This document shows, piece after piece, positions 43,753 to 52,737 of a DNA stretch of 64,000 nucleotides (its first letter is position 1; every line of letters starts with the position of its first letter). Origin of the DNA: Sphingobium sp. EM0848 (GTDB taxonomy: Bacteria > Pseudomonadota > Alphaproteobacteria > Sphingomonadales > Sphingomonadaceae); assembly GCF_013375555.1 (NCBI RefSeq), contig NZ_JABXWB010000005.1, forward strand, positions 1,191,501 to 1,255,500, in the 5' to 3' direction. A program made the translations under genes and the position numbers. The notes under the pieces were generated by a model. That model was not told where the DNA came from. It saw nothing but the letters and a program-made list of their open reading frames with translations, and did no database searches.

Positions 43753-44214
43753 ATGAATGATGTGATCGAAACCGGTAAAAAGTTCATCGAAGAAGCCAAG
43801 GCCAAGTTCGATGCAGTCTATATCGAACTGAACGAGAAGGCAAAAATCAGCGTCGAAAAATCGACCAAGGCGGTTGAGGAATTGAGAGATATTGCCAAGG
43901 GAAATGTCGAAGCGTTGATCGAATCCGGGAAGATCGTAAACGGAGGATTCGAAAGCATGGGTCAGGAAGCTGTCGATTATGGACGTAAGAGTTTTGAAAA
44001 GGCAACTGCATCGATCAAGACCTTCTTGAGCGTGAAGACCCCGGCCGAATTCTTGCATTTGCAGAGCCAGTTTTTTTCCGCCAGCTTTGATGAATTCACC
44101 AAGGAATCGGCCAAGAACAGCGGAGCATTGATCAAGCTGGGCAGTGAAGTGCTCCAGCCATTGACCGCTCGTGTCTCCATCATGACCGACAAGGTGAAGG
44201 CGCTCGTCGCCTGA
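43753..44214 (+). CDS. Phasin-family polyhydroxyalkanoate granule protein
   Basis: A 153-residue amphipathic helical protein, rich in Lys, Glu and Ala, with the phasin-type pattern: FIEEAKAKFDAVYIELNEKA, VEALIESGKIVNGGFESMGQ, then the conserved block KTPAEFLHLQSQFFSASFDE. Phasins coat PHA granules and influence their size. The ATG at 43753 follows AAGGAAGC; the TTG three bases earlier is less likely. A rho-independent terminator follows. Its place inside a catabolic island that yields CoA esters fits storage of the surplus carbon, but the link is inferred. Confidence 0.88.
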   Translation: MNDVIETGKKFIEEAKAKFDAVYIELNEKAKISVEKSTKAVEELRDIAKGNVEALIESGKIVNGGFESMGQEAVDYGRKSFEKATASIKTFLSVKTPAEFLHLQSQFFSASFDEFTKESAKNSGALIKLGSEVLQPLTARVSIMTDKVKALVA

Positions 44215-44246
44215 TCAACCCGATTATTGCCGGCAATCATGGAAAT

Positions 44247-44280
44247 GGCTTCCGCTTCAGGCGGAGGCCGTTATTTTTCT
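44247..44280 (+). terminator. Rho-independent terminator after phasin gene
   Basis: Arms GGCTTCCGC (44247-44255) and GCGGAGGCC (44261-44269) with one G-T pair and a five-base loop, followed by GTTATTTTTCT. It lies 32 bases after the phasin stop. Confidence 0.75.
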
Positions 44281-44396
44281 GCTATCGGTAGCCTTTTGAA
44301 AGGTCTTTGGAGCTGGTCGCACAGAGTAGCGGTGAACATCTGCGAGTTCTCAACCTTTTGCGCGATGTTCCAGCCTGCCATGATGATGAAGGCCGA

Positions 44397-45209
44397 CTAC
44401 ACTCGCGATTTAATAGCGGTGACGAGCGACTGGCTCATGCCGCAATCCACATCAATGGCTTGCGCGGTCATGGCGGAAGCCGCGGGTGAGAGCAGGAAAC
44501 AGGCCATGGCCGCCACTTCCTCCGGATCGACCAATCTGCCCAGTGGCATGGTGCTGGCCCTCTGTGCGAGCGATTCAGCAGAGTGGAGCTGGTGCACCAA
44601 TGGAGTGAGGGTGGTGGCGGGGTTGACGACGTTGACGCGAATGCCCGCCGATGCCCATTCGATGGCAAGCTGATAGGAAAGCGATATGAGCGCCGCTTTG
44701 CTGGGGCCATATCCGCCGCCTTTCGGATAAGCGCCTTTGCCGGCAAGAGAGGCAATATTGACAATGCTGCCAAATGGGCTCGCGGCGAGCCTGGCATGGA
44801 GGGCCTGGCTCATGATCAGCACGCTATCAAGATTGACTGCGAAGCTGCGTCGCCACATGTCGAGGCCGATCGTGGACAAATCCCCTCCGATGACTGAGCC
44901 GACGCTATTGACGAGATGATCGACTGCCGGACGCCAGTTGAGCAGTCGCGCGATGGCATCGTCCACCGACCCGCAGTCCGTCACATCGCACATGACGGGC
45001 AGCACGTCACTGCCATATGCTGCGATCTTATCGCAAGCTTTGGCTGCGGCCGCTTCGTCGCGATCGAAGATGGCGACCGCGCAGCCCATTTCTGCCAATT
45101 GCCGAGCGATGGCATGGCCGATGCCGCTGGCGCCGCCCGTGATCACAGCGGTATGCCCGGCAAAGCTGGTGGCCGAGAATAAATTGGCTGCGGACATTTT
45201 TCCCTCCAT
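44397..45209 (-). CDS. Short-chain dehydrogenase/reductase
   Basis: A 270-residue SDR with TGGASGIG, a cofactor-loop acid (AIFDRD) suggesting NAD(H), Ser154, Tyr167 and Lys171 (YGPSK). The usual NNAG block reads NSVGSVIGG, a mild variation. The N-terminus carries about 15 extra residues. GATAGGAGAGAGCA precedes the ATG at 45209. It is divergent from another SDR gene, with one island operator in the shared promoter region 46 bp before this start. The substrate is unknown. Confidence 0.88.
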   Translation of the reverse strand: MEGKMSAANLFSATSFAGHTAVITGGASGIGHAIARQLAEMGCAVAIFDRDEAAAAKACDKIAAYGSDVLPVMCDVTDCGSVDDAIARLLNWRPAVDHLVNSVGSVIGGDLSTIGLDMWRRSFAVNLDSVLIMSQALHARLAASPFGSIVNIASLAGKGAYPKGGGYGPSKAALISLSYQLAIEWASAGIRVNVVNPATTLTPLVHQLHSAESLAQRASTMPLGRLVDPEEVAAMACFLLSPAASAMTAQAIDVDCGMSQSLVTAIKSRV

Positions 45210-45254
45210 TGCTCTCTCCTATCCGTTGATTCGTCGGCTTGTCACAGTTAAATA

Positions 45255-45270
45255 CTTTACGTATGTAATG
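45255..45270. promoter_or_regulatory. Island operator copy 6 (CTTTACGTATGTAATG)
   Basis: Arms CTTTAC and GTAATG around GTAT, with one mismatch in the right arm. It lies between two divergent SDR genes, 46 bp before the minus-strand start (45209) and 82 bp before the plus-strand start (45352). Confidence 0.55.
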
Positions 45271-46019
45271 AATAAATTCAACGGCATCATATCGGCGGCA
45301 TCTGGAGAATATGCGCCTATGGCCGGTTCACAATGTCGGGGGTAGGGATTGATGACTGCTGAGGGAAATCGCTTGTCGGGCAAGATCGCCATCGTCACCG
45401 GCGCGGCGGGCGGACTTGGTGGTGCCATCGCACAGCGCTTCCAGGCGGAGGGAGCGAGAGTATTTGCCACGGACATAACAGCACCGCAAGGAGACTTCGA
45501 TCCAGCAATGGCGTTCCATCATCTGGATGTCGGTAATGAGGAAAGCTGGAGATCCTTGATGGAAATTGTCTGCGAGGAAACCGGAGGCGTCGACATACTT
45601 GTCAACAATGCCGGTGTTCGTGGTCCCACTATGGCGCTTACCGATGTCGATCTTCGCGATTGGGACGATGTCATTCGCGTGAATCAGACTTCTGTTTTCC
45701 TGGGGATGCGCGCGGTCATTCCTCAGATGATTGTGCGTGGTGGCGGATCGATCGTCAATCTGTCATCTATCTTTGGGATCGTATCGGTTGAACATATGAC
45801 CGGCTACCATACCACCAAGGCTGCCGTGCGCATGATGACGCGTAATGCTGCTGCAAGTTTTGGTGCGCATGGCATAAGGGTTAACGCAATCCTGCCAGGG
45901 GTGATCGACACGCCCGCGACAGCCGGACATTCCGAACAGGTTCGAGCGGAGCGCAATGTGCGGACGGCCCTGGGCCGACGCGGTCGGCCTGAAGAAGTCG
46001 CCGCCGCTGCCTTGTTCCT

Positions 46020-47731
46020 TGTTCCTGCTGTTTAGAAAAGGCACTTTCTGTCCCCGATAGAAATGACACCTTTGAGGACAGCAGGGGCTGCGTGGAGCCA
46101 TCGGCTTAGCGCAGCGCAGGCCCTGCTGTGAGCGGAACATGGAGGGGAGGGGCATGGACCCGCTGCGCAGGCAGCGGGCTCGGTCAACGCCGGTCGGACA
46201 GGCTCAGCGGGCCTTCACAAACTCCAGCGTGCCCCGCGCCTGCAACTCGGCCTCGCTGAGCCGGGGGCCACGCTTGAGCTTGGGACCGCCCAGGCGACGG
46301 CGATCGACCTTTGCCGGCGCTTCCGGCTCGGGGAACAGATGCATGGGCTGGTCGCGGCGGGCAGGCGCATTATTGTTCCGCTGCCGGTGATGCGGCGCCA
46401 TCGCCTGGATCTGCTTCGCCAGCATCAGTGCCGCGTCGAGATGCTTGTTGTCGACAATGGCAGGTTGATTGATCCGGGGCATCTTGTCGAACAGGCGATA
46501 GGGAAGGGAGCGCTCCTCATGACGGATCTCGACCTGGCCATCAGGATATTCGCAGATGTGGACACGCTTACCTACCAGGGCCTTGCTGATCGCAGTCGGC
46601 TCCAGAATGAACAGAATCTTGTTGTAATGCAGCGTCAGTGCCTTTGACACCTTCCGCTTTTCGCGCCAGACCATGACGGAGTGCAGATCATCCCGCGGCG
46701 CCAGAGGGCGGTGCAGATCACGACTGCCTGCCGCCGGGCGCGCAAAACGCGCATTGTGCGTTAGGCGATAGCTGCTCAGAAAGGCGTTGGCGTCCGCAAT
46801 CGTCGATATGCCTTCCAGGCGCATCGCCTTGACCAGGCGATCCTGCAAGGTGCCGTTCGCCCGTTCGACCCGGCCCTTGGCCTGCGGCGAGTTGGCGCAG
46901 ATGATCTCGATGTTCAGCGCATCGAGCGCGCGCCCGAAATGCGTCATGCCATCACCCTTCGCCGTCGCCTTGGCGTTGCGGAACACCGAATGCTTGTCGG
47001 AATAAAAGGCCACCGGCTTGCCGTGCCGCTCGATATATTCGCGTGTCGCCTCCATGTAGGAAAAGGTGCTTTCACTCTCGACCATCTTGAGATGCAGCAG
47101 CTCGCTGGTCGCGTCGTCGATATAGACAAGCAGCGTGCATTTCGGACCACGCGTCTCGAACCAGGCGTGCTCCGAGCCGTCGATCTGGACCAGCTCGCCA
47201 CGGCACTCCCGCCGATGGCGTGGCTGATAGGGCCGAGAACGACGGGCAGCGCGATCCTGCCAAATGCCCGCCTCGATCATCAACTGCCGCAATGTCTCGC
47301 AGCCGATGCTGATAGCATGACGTTCCGCCAGATATTCTCGGGCCAGGGTGGGTCCGAAGTCATGATAATGTTCGCGCACGATCGATAGAATCCGCCCGCG
47401 AAAGGCCTCGCTGTGACGCCGGTTGCTCGGCCGGCCACGTTTGCGCGACACCAGGCCTGAAGCACCATCGGTCCGCAACCGTTCCAGCAACCGGAAAATC
47501 TGCCGGCGCTGCAATCCCAGCAGAAGCGCCGCATCCTCAACCCGAAGTTCGCCGCGCTCCACACGTGACAATGTATCAAACCGCAAAAGCTCGCCATCGC
47601 TCATCGCAACCACCGGCATAAGCGCGTCCTCCCGAACTGCCAGGAGGACCATGCCACCGAGCTCTGCTAAGGACGCCCGACGGTGTCATTTCTATCTAGC
47701 AGAGGGGTGTCATTTCTATCCGGCGCTTACA
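46020..47731 (-). mobile_element. Complete 1712-bp insertion sequence (ISNCY/IS1202-like) with 5-bp target duplication
   Basis: The element runs from TGTTCCTG to GCGCTTACA (TGT...ACA ends) and is flanked by TTCCT at 46015-46019 and 47732-47736. A 15-bp sequence GATAGAAATGACACC lies near the left end (46056-46070) and twice in inverted form near the right end (47682-47696 and 47706-47720), with a weaker left copy near 46033. These are probably transposase-binding sites. It carries one transposase gene on the minus strand. The clean target duplication and the otherwise intact host gene point to a recent insertion. Confidence 0.88.
46204..47652 (-). CDS. DDE transposase of the ISNCY/IS1202 type
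   Basis: A 482-residue transposase: N-terminal helix-turn-helix (VEDAALLLGLQRRQIFRLLE), a second DNA-binding segment (RKRGRPSNRRHSEAFRGRIL) and an integrase core with Asp158 (VQIDGSEHAWFE), Asp219 (FYSDKHSVFR) and Glu263 (KGRVERANGTLQ). The C-terminal part is basic and Pro-rich. The frame appears intact, so the element may still be able to move. Family placement is from recalled ISNCY members; IS481-like elements share the rve core but are shorter. Confidence 0.88.
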   Translation of the reverse strand: MVLLAVREDALMPVVAMSDGELLRFDTLSRVERGELRVEDAALLLGLQRRQIFRLLERLRTDGASGLVSRKRGRPSNRRHSEAFRGRILSIVREHYHDFGPTLAREYLAERHAISIGCETLRQLMIEAGIWQDRAARRSRPYQPRHRRECRGELVQIDGSEHAWFETRGPKCTLLVYIDDATSELLHLKMVESESTFSYMEATREYIERHGKPVAFYSDKHSVFRNAKATAKGDGMTHFGRALDALNIEIICANSPQAKGRVERANGTLQDRLVKAMRLEGISTIADANAFLSSYRLTHNARFARPAAGSRDLHRPLAPRDDLHSVMVWREKRKVSKALTLHYNKILFILEPTAISKALVGKRVHICEYPDGQVEIRHEERSLPYRLFDKMPRINQPAIVDNKHLDAALMLAKQIQAMAPHHRQRNNNAPARRDQPMHLFPEPEAPAKVDRRRLGGPKLKRGPRLSEAELQARGTLEFVKAR

Positions 47732-47836
47732 TTCCTTGCCAGTGATGAAGCCTCTTATGTAACTGGCGCCGATCTCGTCGTCGACGGCGGCTATCTGGCG
47801 AAATAATGAAAATCCGGCACGCGGCGAAGGCCGGAC

Positions 47837-48283
47837 CTACAGGCCGCCAAACAGAAAGCGCGCCACACGGCGGGCAATCAGCCATTTCCCTTCGATAAGA
47901 ACGAAACTATCCTCATATTCTCCCATGGAGCGAAGTGTATCATCGATGGGAATGGCCTGAATGGAGTCCACGTCGCGCCATCCGCGGAAATGCGTGAAAT
48001 AAGACTTCACCACGATATGCCGGTCGTCCACCCGGCGAGGTGCGATATTGCTGGCGACATGACGGCTCACCATGCAAGGGTCACGTTCCGTCACCACAGC
48101 ATGCAACTCCGAGCGCCCTCTTATCGCGACATCAGGATAGGTAGAGGGCCGGACGAATTCCAAATCTTCCGTGAAGAGCTGAACCAGGGCATCCGCGTCA
48201 TTGGCGTCCATATAGACTGACGCCAGTGTGACGGTCTGGATACAGCAGTCATACGCGTCTTTGTTGCTCATATAGTCGTTCAT
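47837..48283 (-). CDS. SnoaL-like / ring-hydroxylating dioxygenase beta-subunit-like NTF2 protein
   Basis: A 148-residue NTF2-fold protein: helix DAYDCCIQTVTLASVYMDAN, ALVQLFTEDLEFVRPSTYP, RGRSELHAVV, SRHVASNIAPRRVDDRHIVV and a C-terminal YEDSFVLIEGKWLIARRVAR. The pattern fits SnoaL-like isomerases or cyclases; the fold is also that of dioxygenase beta subunits, but no alpha subunit is adjacent. Its ATG overlaps the MFS transporter stop (ATGA), so it is translated with the transporter. The role is probably an isomerisation or cyclisation of the transported compound, which is inferred. Confidence 0.8.
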   Translation of the reverse strand: MNDYMSNKDAYDCCIQTVTLASVYMDANDADALVQLFTEDLEFVRPSTYPDVAIRGRSELHAVVTERDPCMVSRHVASNIAPRRVDDRHIVVKSYFTHFRGWRDVDSIQAIPIDDTLRSMGEYEDSFVLIEGKWLIARRVARFLFGGL

Positions 48284-49602
48284 GAAGTGCCTCGCAAAGC
48301 CGTTGGGTTCGTGTCAGGAGATTGCCGCCGAACTTTCTCGAGCGAATTGTCAGGGTGGAGGAAGAAGGCTGCAATCAGTGAGCCTGTCAATAATATCGCC
48401 GCGCAGAGGGCGATAGCCGGTACATAACCGGCAAAACCCTGCTGGTTAATCAGAAGTCCGGTGGCATAGGGGGCGACCATGCCTGCAAGGCTGGTCAGCG
48501 ACAATGTGACGACCAGCATACGGTTGCGTTCCTCCACAGGAGCGATAGCGGACACGATGATGGGAACAAGGCCGGTTACGGGAAGCGCCAGGCTTATGCC
48601 GACTGCGAGCAAGACCACTTTCGCGAGCGGTCCGTCAACAGCGATTGTCGCCAGAAAGGCGGATGAGCCAGCGATAAGATAAACCACGATCGGCCAGACA
48701 ACGGCGTGCCGGAAGGAAAGACCTTTCTTCAGCCCGGCCTGAGAAAGCGTTGAGGATCCGAAAAGGAATAATGCGCCCAGAATATAGACGCCTGAGCACA
48801 GCCAACTTGCAGTCTGACGGTCGTAGCCTAGGCCCATGTCGAGCAGCGGAAACAGCCAGGCGACAGCAAAGGCGGTGATCCAATAGGTCGAAAAACCGAC
48901 CGCGGTCACCGCGACTATGGCGGGTTGGCGCCAGACTTTGGTGGAGGCGTCATTACGCATCCTGGGATATGGGGCCGAAGGTCCGATTGCGGAGTCCGGG
49001 CCATCCCGCCCGGCCACCAGCAGCAGCACAAGCATTGCGGCGCTGAGCAGGCCGCAAGCAAGAAAGCCAGCCTTCCAGCCATAGGCGGCAATGATGGGAG
49101 TGAGTATCGGAGGTGCTATGATCGAACCCAAGAGAGGACCGATCATGACGAACGCGGTCGGAATGCTCCGTCTTTCCGACGGAAACCATTCATGGGCAGC
49201 CGCGACCGATGTTGAAATGCTCGGGCTTTCCGCTGCGCCGAGCAGAGAGCGGCACAGTATAAGGATGCCGAAGGAGGGCGCGGCGATGATCGGCAACTGG
49301 GTGATCATCCAGATCGCGATCATGATGGTCAGCAACACCCTCGGCCGTATCCGCTGGGAGAGGATAAGTCCTACAAGCACGCCGGATATGCCATAGAAAC
49401 CGAAAAATGCGCTCGAAAGCATTCCATAATCGGCCGCTGTAAGTCCAAGATCATGCATGATGTCCTTGGCAGCGATGCCGACTACGGAACGATCGAAATA
49501 ATTGAGCATTTGTCCAAGGCACAGGATGGCGACCATCTGCCAGGCCGTGTTTCGCATCCGGTCTGGTTGCACGGGTCGCTGTTTCGCAAATGCCCAGATC
49601 AT
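48280..49602 (-). CDS. MFS transporter
   Basis: A major facilitator with about twelve hydrophobic segments. The N-terminal region has LNYFDRSVVGIAAKDIMHDL and GLTAADYGMLSSAFFGFYGI, typical of the anion:cation symporter / aromatic acid group (HxxR-like families, including hexuronate and phthalate transporters). The ATG at 49602 (MIWAFAKQRPV) was chosen because the longer frame to 49764 adds a polar extension with no homology; GGAG lies 11 bases upstream. The product is 440 residues. It overlaps the SnoaL-like gene by four bases. It likely imports an organic acid across the inner membrane after TonB-dependent uptake. Confidence 0.88.
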   Translation of the reverse strand: MIWAFAKQRPVQPDRMRNTAWQMVAILCLGQMLNYFDRSVVGIAAKDIMHDLGLTAADYGMLSSAFFGFYGISGVLVGLILSQRIRPRVLLTIMIAIWMITQLPIIAAPSFGILILCRSLLGAAESPSISTSVAAAHEWFPSERRSIPTAFVMIGPLLGSIIAPPILTPIIAAYGWKAGFLACGLLSAAMLVLLLVAGRDGPDSAIGPSAPYPRMRNDASTKVWRQPAIVAVTAVGFSTYWITAFAVAWLFPLLDMGLGYDRQTASWLCSGVYILGALFLFGSSTLSQAGLKKGLSFRHAVVWPIVVYLIAGSSAFLATIAVDGPLAKVVLLAVGISLALPVTGLVPIIVSAIAPVEERNRMLVVTLSLTSLAGMVAPYATGLLINQQGFAGYVPAIALCAAILLTGSLIAAFFLHPDNSLEKVRRQSPDTNPTALRGTS

Positions 49603-50326
49603 GTCCGCACTGCTCCGTGATGTTCGAACTGGCTCAACCTGTTTTCTGCATTCGGAGAGCGAGAGCAAGGCGGGAAGAAGCGCACGCCGTTGATTTGCAT
49701 AGCCTGGTTTCGACGGAGCAGGAGGGCTTGCTGGCTTGCCGATCCGATTCTGCCGGCCTGGCATGAGTGGGAGGCATCTTCTGACGCCAGAGACGCTACC
49801 GGGGAGAAATGACTCAAAAACAGTGACGAATGGAAGCCGGCAGTGAAATATCCCGGTGCAGATTCATTTCCTTGCAACACCTGGCTATCTCCATCTCCTA
49901 TTCCGTCGGCCTGTCAGCCGGCGGGGCGTAGATTCGGACTTTTCGAGAGTCCAGAAACCACCATAAAATCGTTATTTCCCAAGCGGCTGTTTCCCGAGGT
50001 GGAGCCGTTTGAAGATTTATTGTCTCGTGAGTCTGATAAACGACGTATAAGACGAATACAATCCGAATGTAAAATTTAATGTTGACTGTCGGCACAAAAA
50101 CCGAGTAGCATCCATGCTGTCAAGTTGCTCGATGCATGAAATGGTCGAGTCCGCGCAGGGGAGGTTGTCTTGGTGTTGCGGCCGGATGCTGTGCCGCCTG
50201 AAATTCACCTATGCTCTTCTGATTTTGTGGACTGGCGTGTCGCATCGATTGATGCCTTTTCTGCTTTTTGCTTGGCGATAATAATCGATAATTTCAAATA
50301 ATAATGTGGATAATAGGGTGGGGATC
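49603..50326. other. Long intergenic region between MFS and receptor genes
   Basis: About 720 bases with no convincing gene. The right 250 bases are AT-rich and must contain the promoter of the receptor gene; the left part holds the MFS promoter. No copy of the island palindrome is seen here. Confidence 0.45.
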
Positions 50327-52621
50327 ATGAAGAAGAATAGAATTCTCTGTATCACGACTGCTCTTCTTGCACCGTTTCTTTCAGGTTCCAATGCATATGC
50401 GCAAAATGAAGCGTCGGGTGCGCCTGCGAGCGCTGCGGGTACAGCGACGAGCCCGCCGGCTGGAGGAGATGGCGTGCCGGACATCATTGTTTATGGTCAG
50501 AAGCGGGCTGCGGGTGAAGTCGCCCAGCGTGTTCCGATCGCCATCACCGCTCTCGATCAACGTCTGCTCCAGTCAACGAATAGCGTCAGCTTGCTCGACG
50601 TCGGTTCTCTCGCGCCTAATGTGCAGACGAATACGACGGGTACGTTCCCGGGCTTTCCCAACTTTTCGATACGTGGGATCGGCCTCTCATCGTCGATCCG
50701 TAGCGTGGACCCGGCCGTCAACATCGTCCAGGACGGGATGGTGTTGGCCTATCAGGCCGGAGCAGTGGTCTCGACATTCGATCTTGAGGGAATTGAAATC
50801 TTGCGCGGCCCTCAGGGCGTGTTGTTCGGTCGAAATGCAAGCGGCGGCGCTTTCGTCTTGCGGACGCGCCGCCCATCGGACGAACCGGGCGTGAGATTTG
50901 ATCTTTCCTACGGAAATTTCAATGAGGTAAACGCCAATGCCAGCATAGAGGGGCCATTGGGGTCCAGCAATATCCTGGGCAAATTGGCGGTGCTTTACCG
51001 GCGGAACAGCGGTACTATCGAAAATACCAATAACGGTATTTTTGTACCGTCGGTTGGTAATCCAACCGGCGCGCGCTCTAGTCACGCGACAGGCCATATT
51101 GGTGATGTCGATGAACTGGTCATCAAGCCGACATTCCTGTTCAAGATGTCGGACGCCACGCGGCTGACGCTCTTTACCCAGTATCAGCGCTATAATGACG
51201 ATGGCACCACGCCAAGAAATTTTGCGACCCCGCCGGGTGCTGTGTCCACCCCTTCGGAGACTGTCTTTGGCTATACGCCAGATTCAAGCGGCTATTCGAC
51301 GAATATCGGTGAGGTCGGCTATGTGCGGATTCGCGCCGGGCATGTGATCGCCGAACTCGAAAACGAAATCGGCCCCGGTCAGTTGACGACGGTCGCTGGT
51401 TATCGACATATCACCTACAATTCGACGACCAACAATGCCGGCACGCCGTTTGATGGACTGCTCCTTCCTGACAATCGCGAACGGAACGAGCAATATAGCC
51501 TTGAATCGCGTTACAATGTCACCCTTCTGGATGGTCTCGATGCGACAGCGGGTGTGTTCTATCTTCGCTCGGTTACTGATGTGATCGAGCGGCGTCGGAC
51601 AACGGGGAAACCTGGCGCCCCGACGGCGCTGGGCTATGTCCAGGGCAGCTTCCATCAGGTGACAAACGCCTATGCCGGGTTTGCCAATTTCGATTGGAAC
51701 ATCACATCGGACCTCAAACTGTCTCTGGGTGGCCGGTATAGCAGTGAAAGGAAGAGCATCAATTATGTGCCGCTGGCGCCATGCACCGATGCGAGCTATA
51801 CAAATTGCACGGTGACTTCGCTTTCCGCCGAAAAGAGTTGGCACAATTTCTCGCCGCGCGCGGTCCTGACCTGGCAGGCCGCACAAAGGGTCATGCTGTT
51901 CGCCAGCTTCACGCGGGGATTCCGCAGCGGTAATTTCAATCCGAGGACGAGCGATGCGACCGGCGTTGGCGTCGGGCCGGCCGATCCTGAAACGGTCAGC
52001 GCCTATGAAATCGGGGTCAAGAGCGACTTCTTCGATCGAAAGTTGCGTGCCAATATCAGCCTGTTTCAATCCGACTACAAGGGCATTCAGCAAGTTGTCA
52101 CGGTGCCGGGTGCTACGGTTGTACAGGCGCTCGTCAATGCAGCTGATTCCCGTATCCGTGGTGTCGAAGCGGAATTCACCCTTCGCCCTGTTCGCGCGCT
52201 GGAGCTTGATGCCAATCTGGGCTATATCGATGCGAAATATCGCAAATTTGAAATTCCCATTCAGGGAGTGACCGATCCCACTGCCCTGAATTTCATCAAG
52301 ATACCCAAATGGACCGCCTATCTGGCTGGCGTCTATACGGCTGATCTTCCTTCGCTGGCAGGGAAGGCCAGCCTGCGCGTCTCCTATGATTGGCGTTCAC
52401 ACTATGCAACGGATTTTCTCAATACGGTCGGACTTGATCAGAAAGCCTTCGGACTGACGAACGCTGATCTGACATTTGATCATGGAAACTGGACTGCTTC
52501 CTTATTCGGTCGAAACCTGTTCAATGTGGTCTATGCCGATACAAAATCACGGAATTTTGCCTATATAGCCTATGGTGGGGCGCCCCGGACCTATGGTGTC
52601 CGGGTCACGTTCAAGATGTGA
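50327..52621 (+). CDS. TonB-dependent outer membrane receptor
   Basis: A 764-residue receptor: signal peptide (CITTALLAPFLSGSNAYAQ), TonB box PDIIVYGQKRAA, plug motifs (FPNFSIRGIGLSSSIRSVDP, IEILRGPQGVLFGRNASGGA) and a barrel ending YGVRVTFKM. It is the intact paralogue of the receptor interrupted by TAG at 22623-24908, with many identical blocks along the whole length. The ATG at 50327 follows GGTGGGGATC and starts the signal peptide. A thiolase gene follows 116 bp downstream. It probably takes over the function of the broken copy. Confidence 0.93.
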   Translation: MKKNRILCITTALLAPFLSGSNAYAQNEASGAPASAAGTATSPPAGGDGVPDIIVYGQKRAAGEVAQRVPIAITALDQRLLQSTNSVSLLDVGSLAPNVQTNTTGTFPGFPNFSIRGIGLSSSIRSVDPAVNIVQDGMVLAYQAGAVVSTFDLEGIEILRGPQGVLFGRNASGGAFVLRTRRPSDEPGVRFDLSYGNFNEVNANASIEGPLGSSNILGKLAVLYRRNSGTIENTNNGIFVPSVGNPTGARSSHATGHIGDVDELVIKPTFLFKMSDATRLTLFTQYQRYNDDGTTPRNFATPPGAVSTPSETVFGYTPDSSGYSTNIGEVGYVRIRAGHVIAELENEIGPGQLTTVAGYRHITYNSTTNNAGTPFDGLLLPDNRERNEQYSLESRYNVTLLDGLDATAGVFYLRSVTDVIERRRTTGKPGAPTALGYVQGSFHQVTNAYAGFANFDWNITSDLKLSLGGRYSSERKSINYVPLAPCTDASYTNCTVTSLSAEKSWHNFSPRAVLTWQAAQRVMLFASFTRGFRSGNFNPRTSDATGVGVGPADPETVSAYEIGVKSDFFDRKLRANISLFQSDYKGIQQVVTVPGATVVQALVNAADSRIRGVEAEFTLRPVRALELDANLGYIDAKYRKFEIPIQGVTDPTALNFIKIPKWTAYLAGVYTADLPSLAGKASLRVSYDWRSHYATDFLNTVGLDQKAFGLTNADLTFDHGNWTASLFGRNLFNVVYADTKSRNFAYIAYGGAPRTYGVRVTFKM

Positions 52622-52737
52622 GTTGATCCACTTCTGCCCGCACCCGGATGGAATCGTCGCCGGACATACGAAGGCGATGAAGTCGGGCGTAATTTTATGG
52701 GTCTTGAAAGATATCACAGTGGGATTGGGAGTAGACA

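Larger units (their letters stand above)
45352..47806 (+). pseudogene. Short-chain dehydrogenase split by an insertion sequence
   Basis: Left part 45352-46019 carries TGAAGGLG, NNAGVRG, Ser, Tyr (YHTTK) and the usual core up to RPEEVAAAALF. Right part 47737-47806 resumes exactly in frame as LASDEASYVTGADLVVDGGY and ends in TAA. Removing 46020-47731 and one copy of the 5-bp duplication restores a 245-residue SDR similar to the one at 31726. As it stands, translation runs a few codons into the element (VPAV, then stop), so the protein loses its last 20 or so residues, part of the cofactor and substrate pocket, and is probably inactive. Confidence 0.9.

Noticed and set aside
46020-47731. Repeated 15-mers near the insertion sequence ends as a CRISPR-like array
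   Set aside because: Only three good copies in mixed orientation at the element ends, without regular spacers; they fit transposase-binding sites.
49843-50079. 78-codon open frame in the gap between MFS and receptor genes
   Set aside because: No motif or ribosome site; ends in AT-rich promoter-like DNA.
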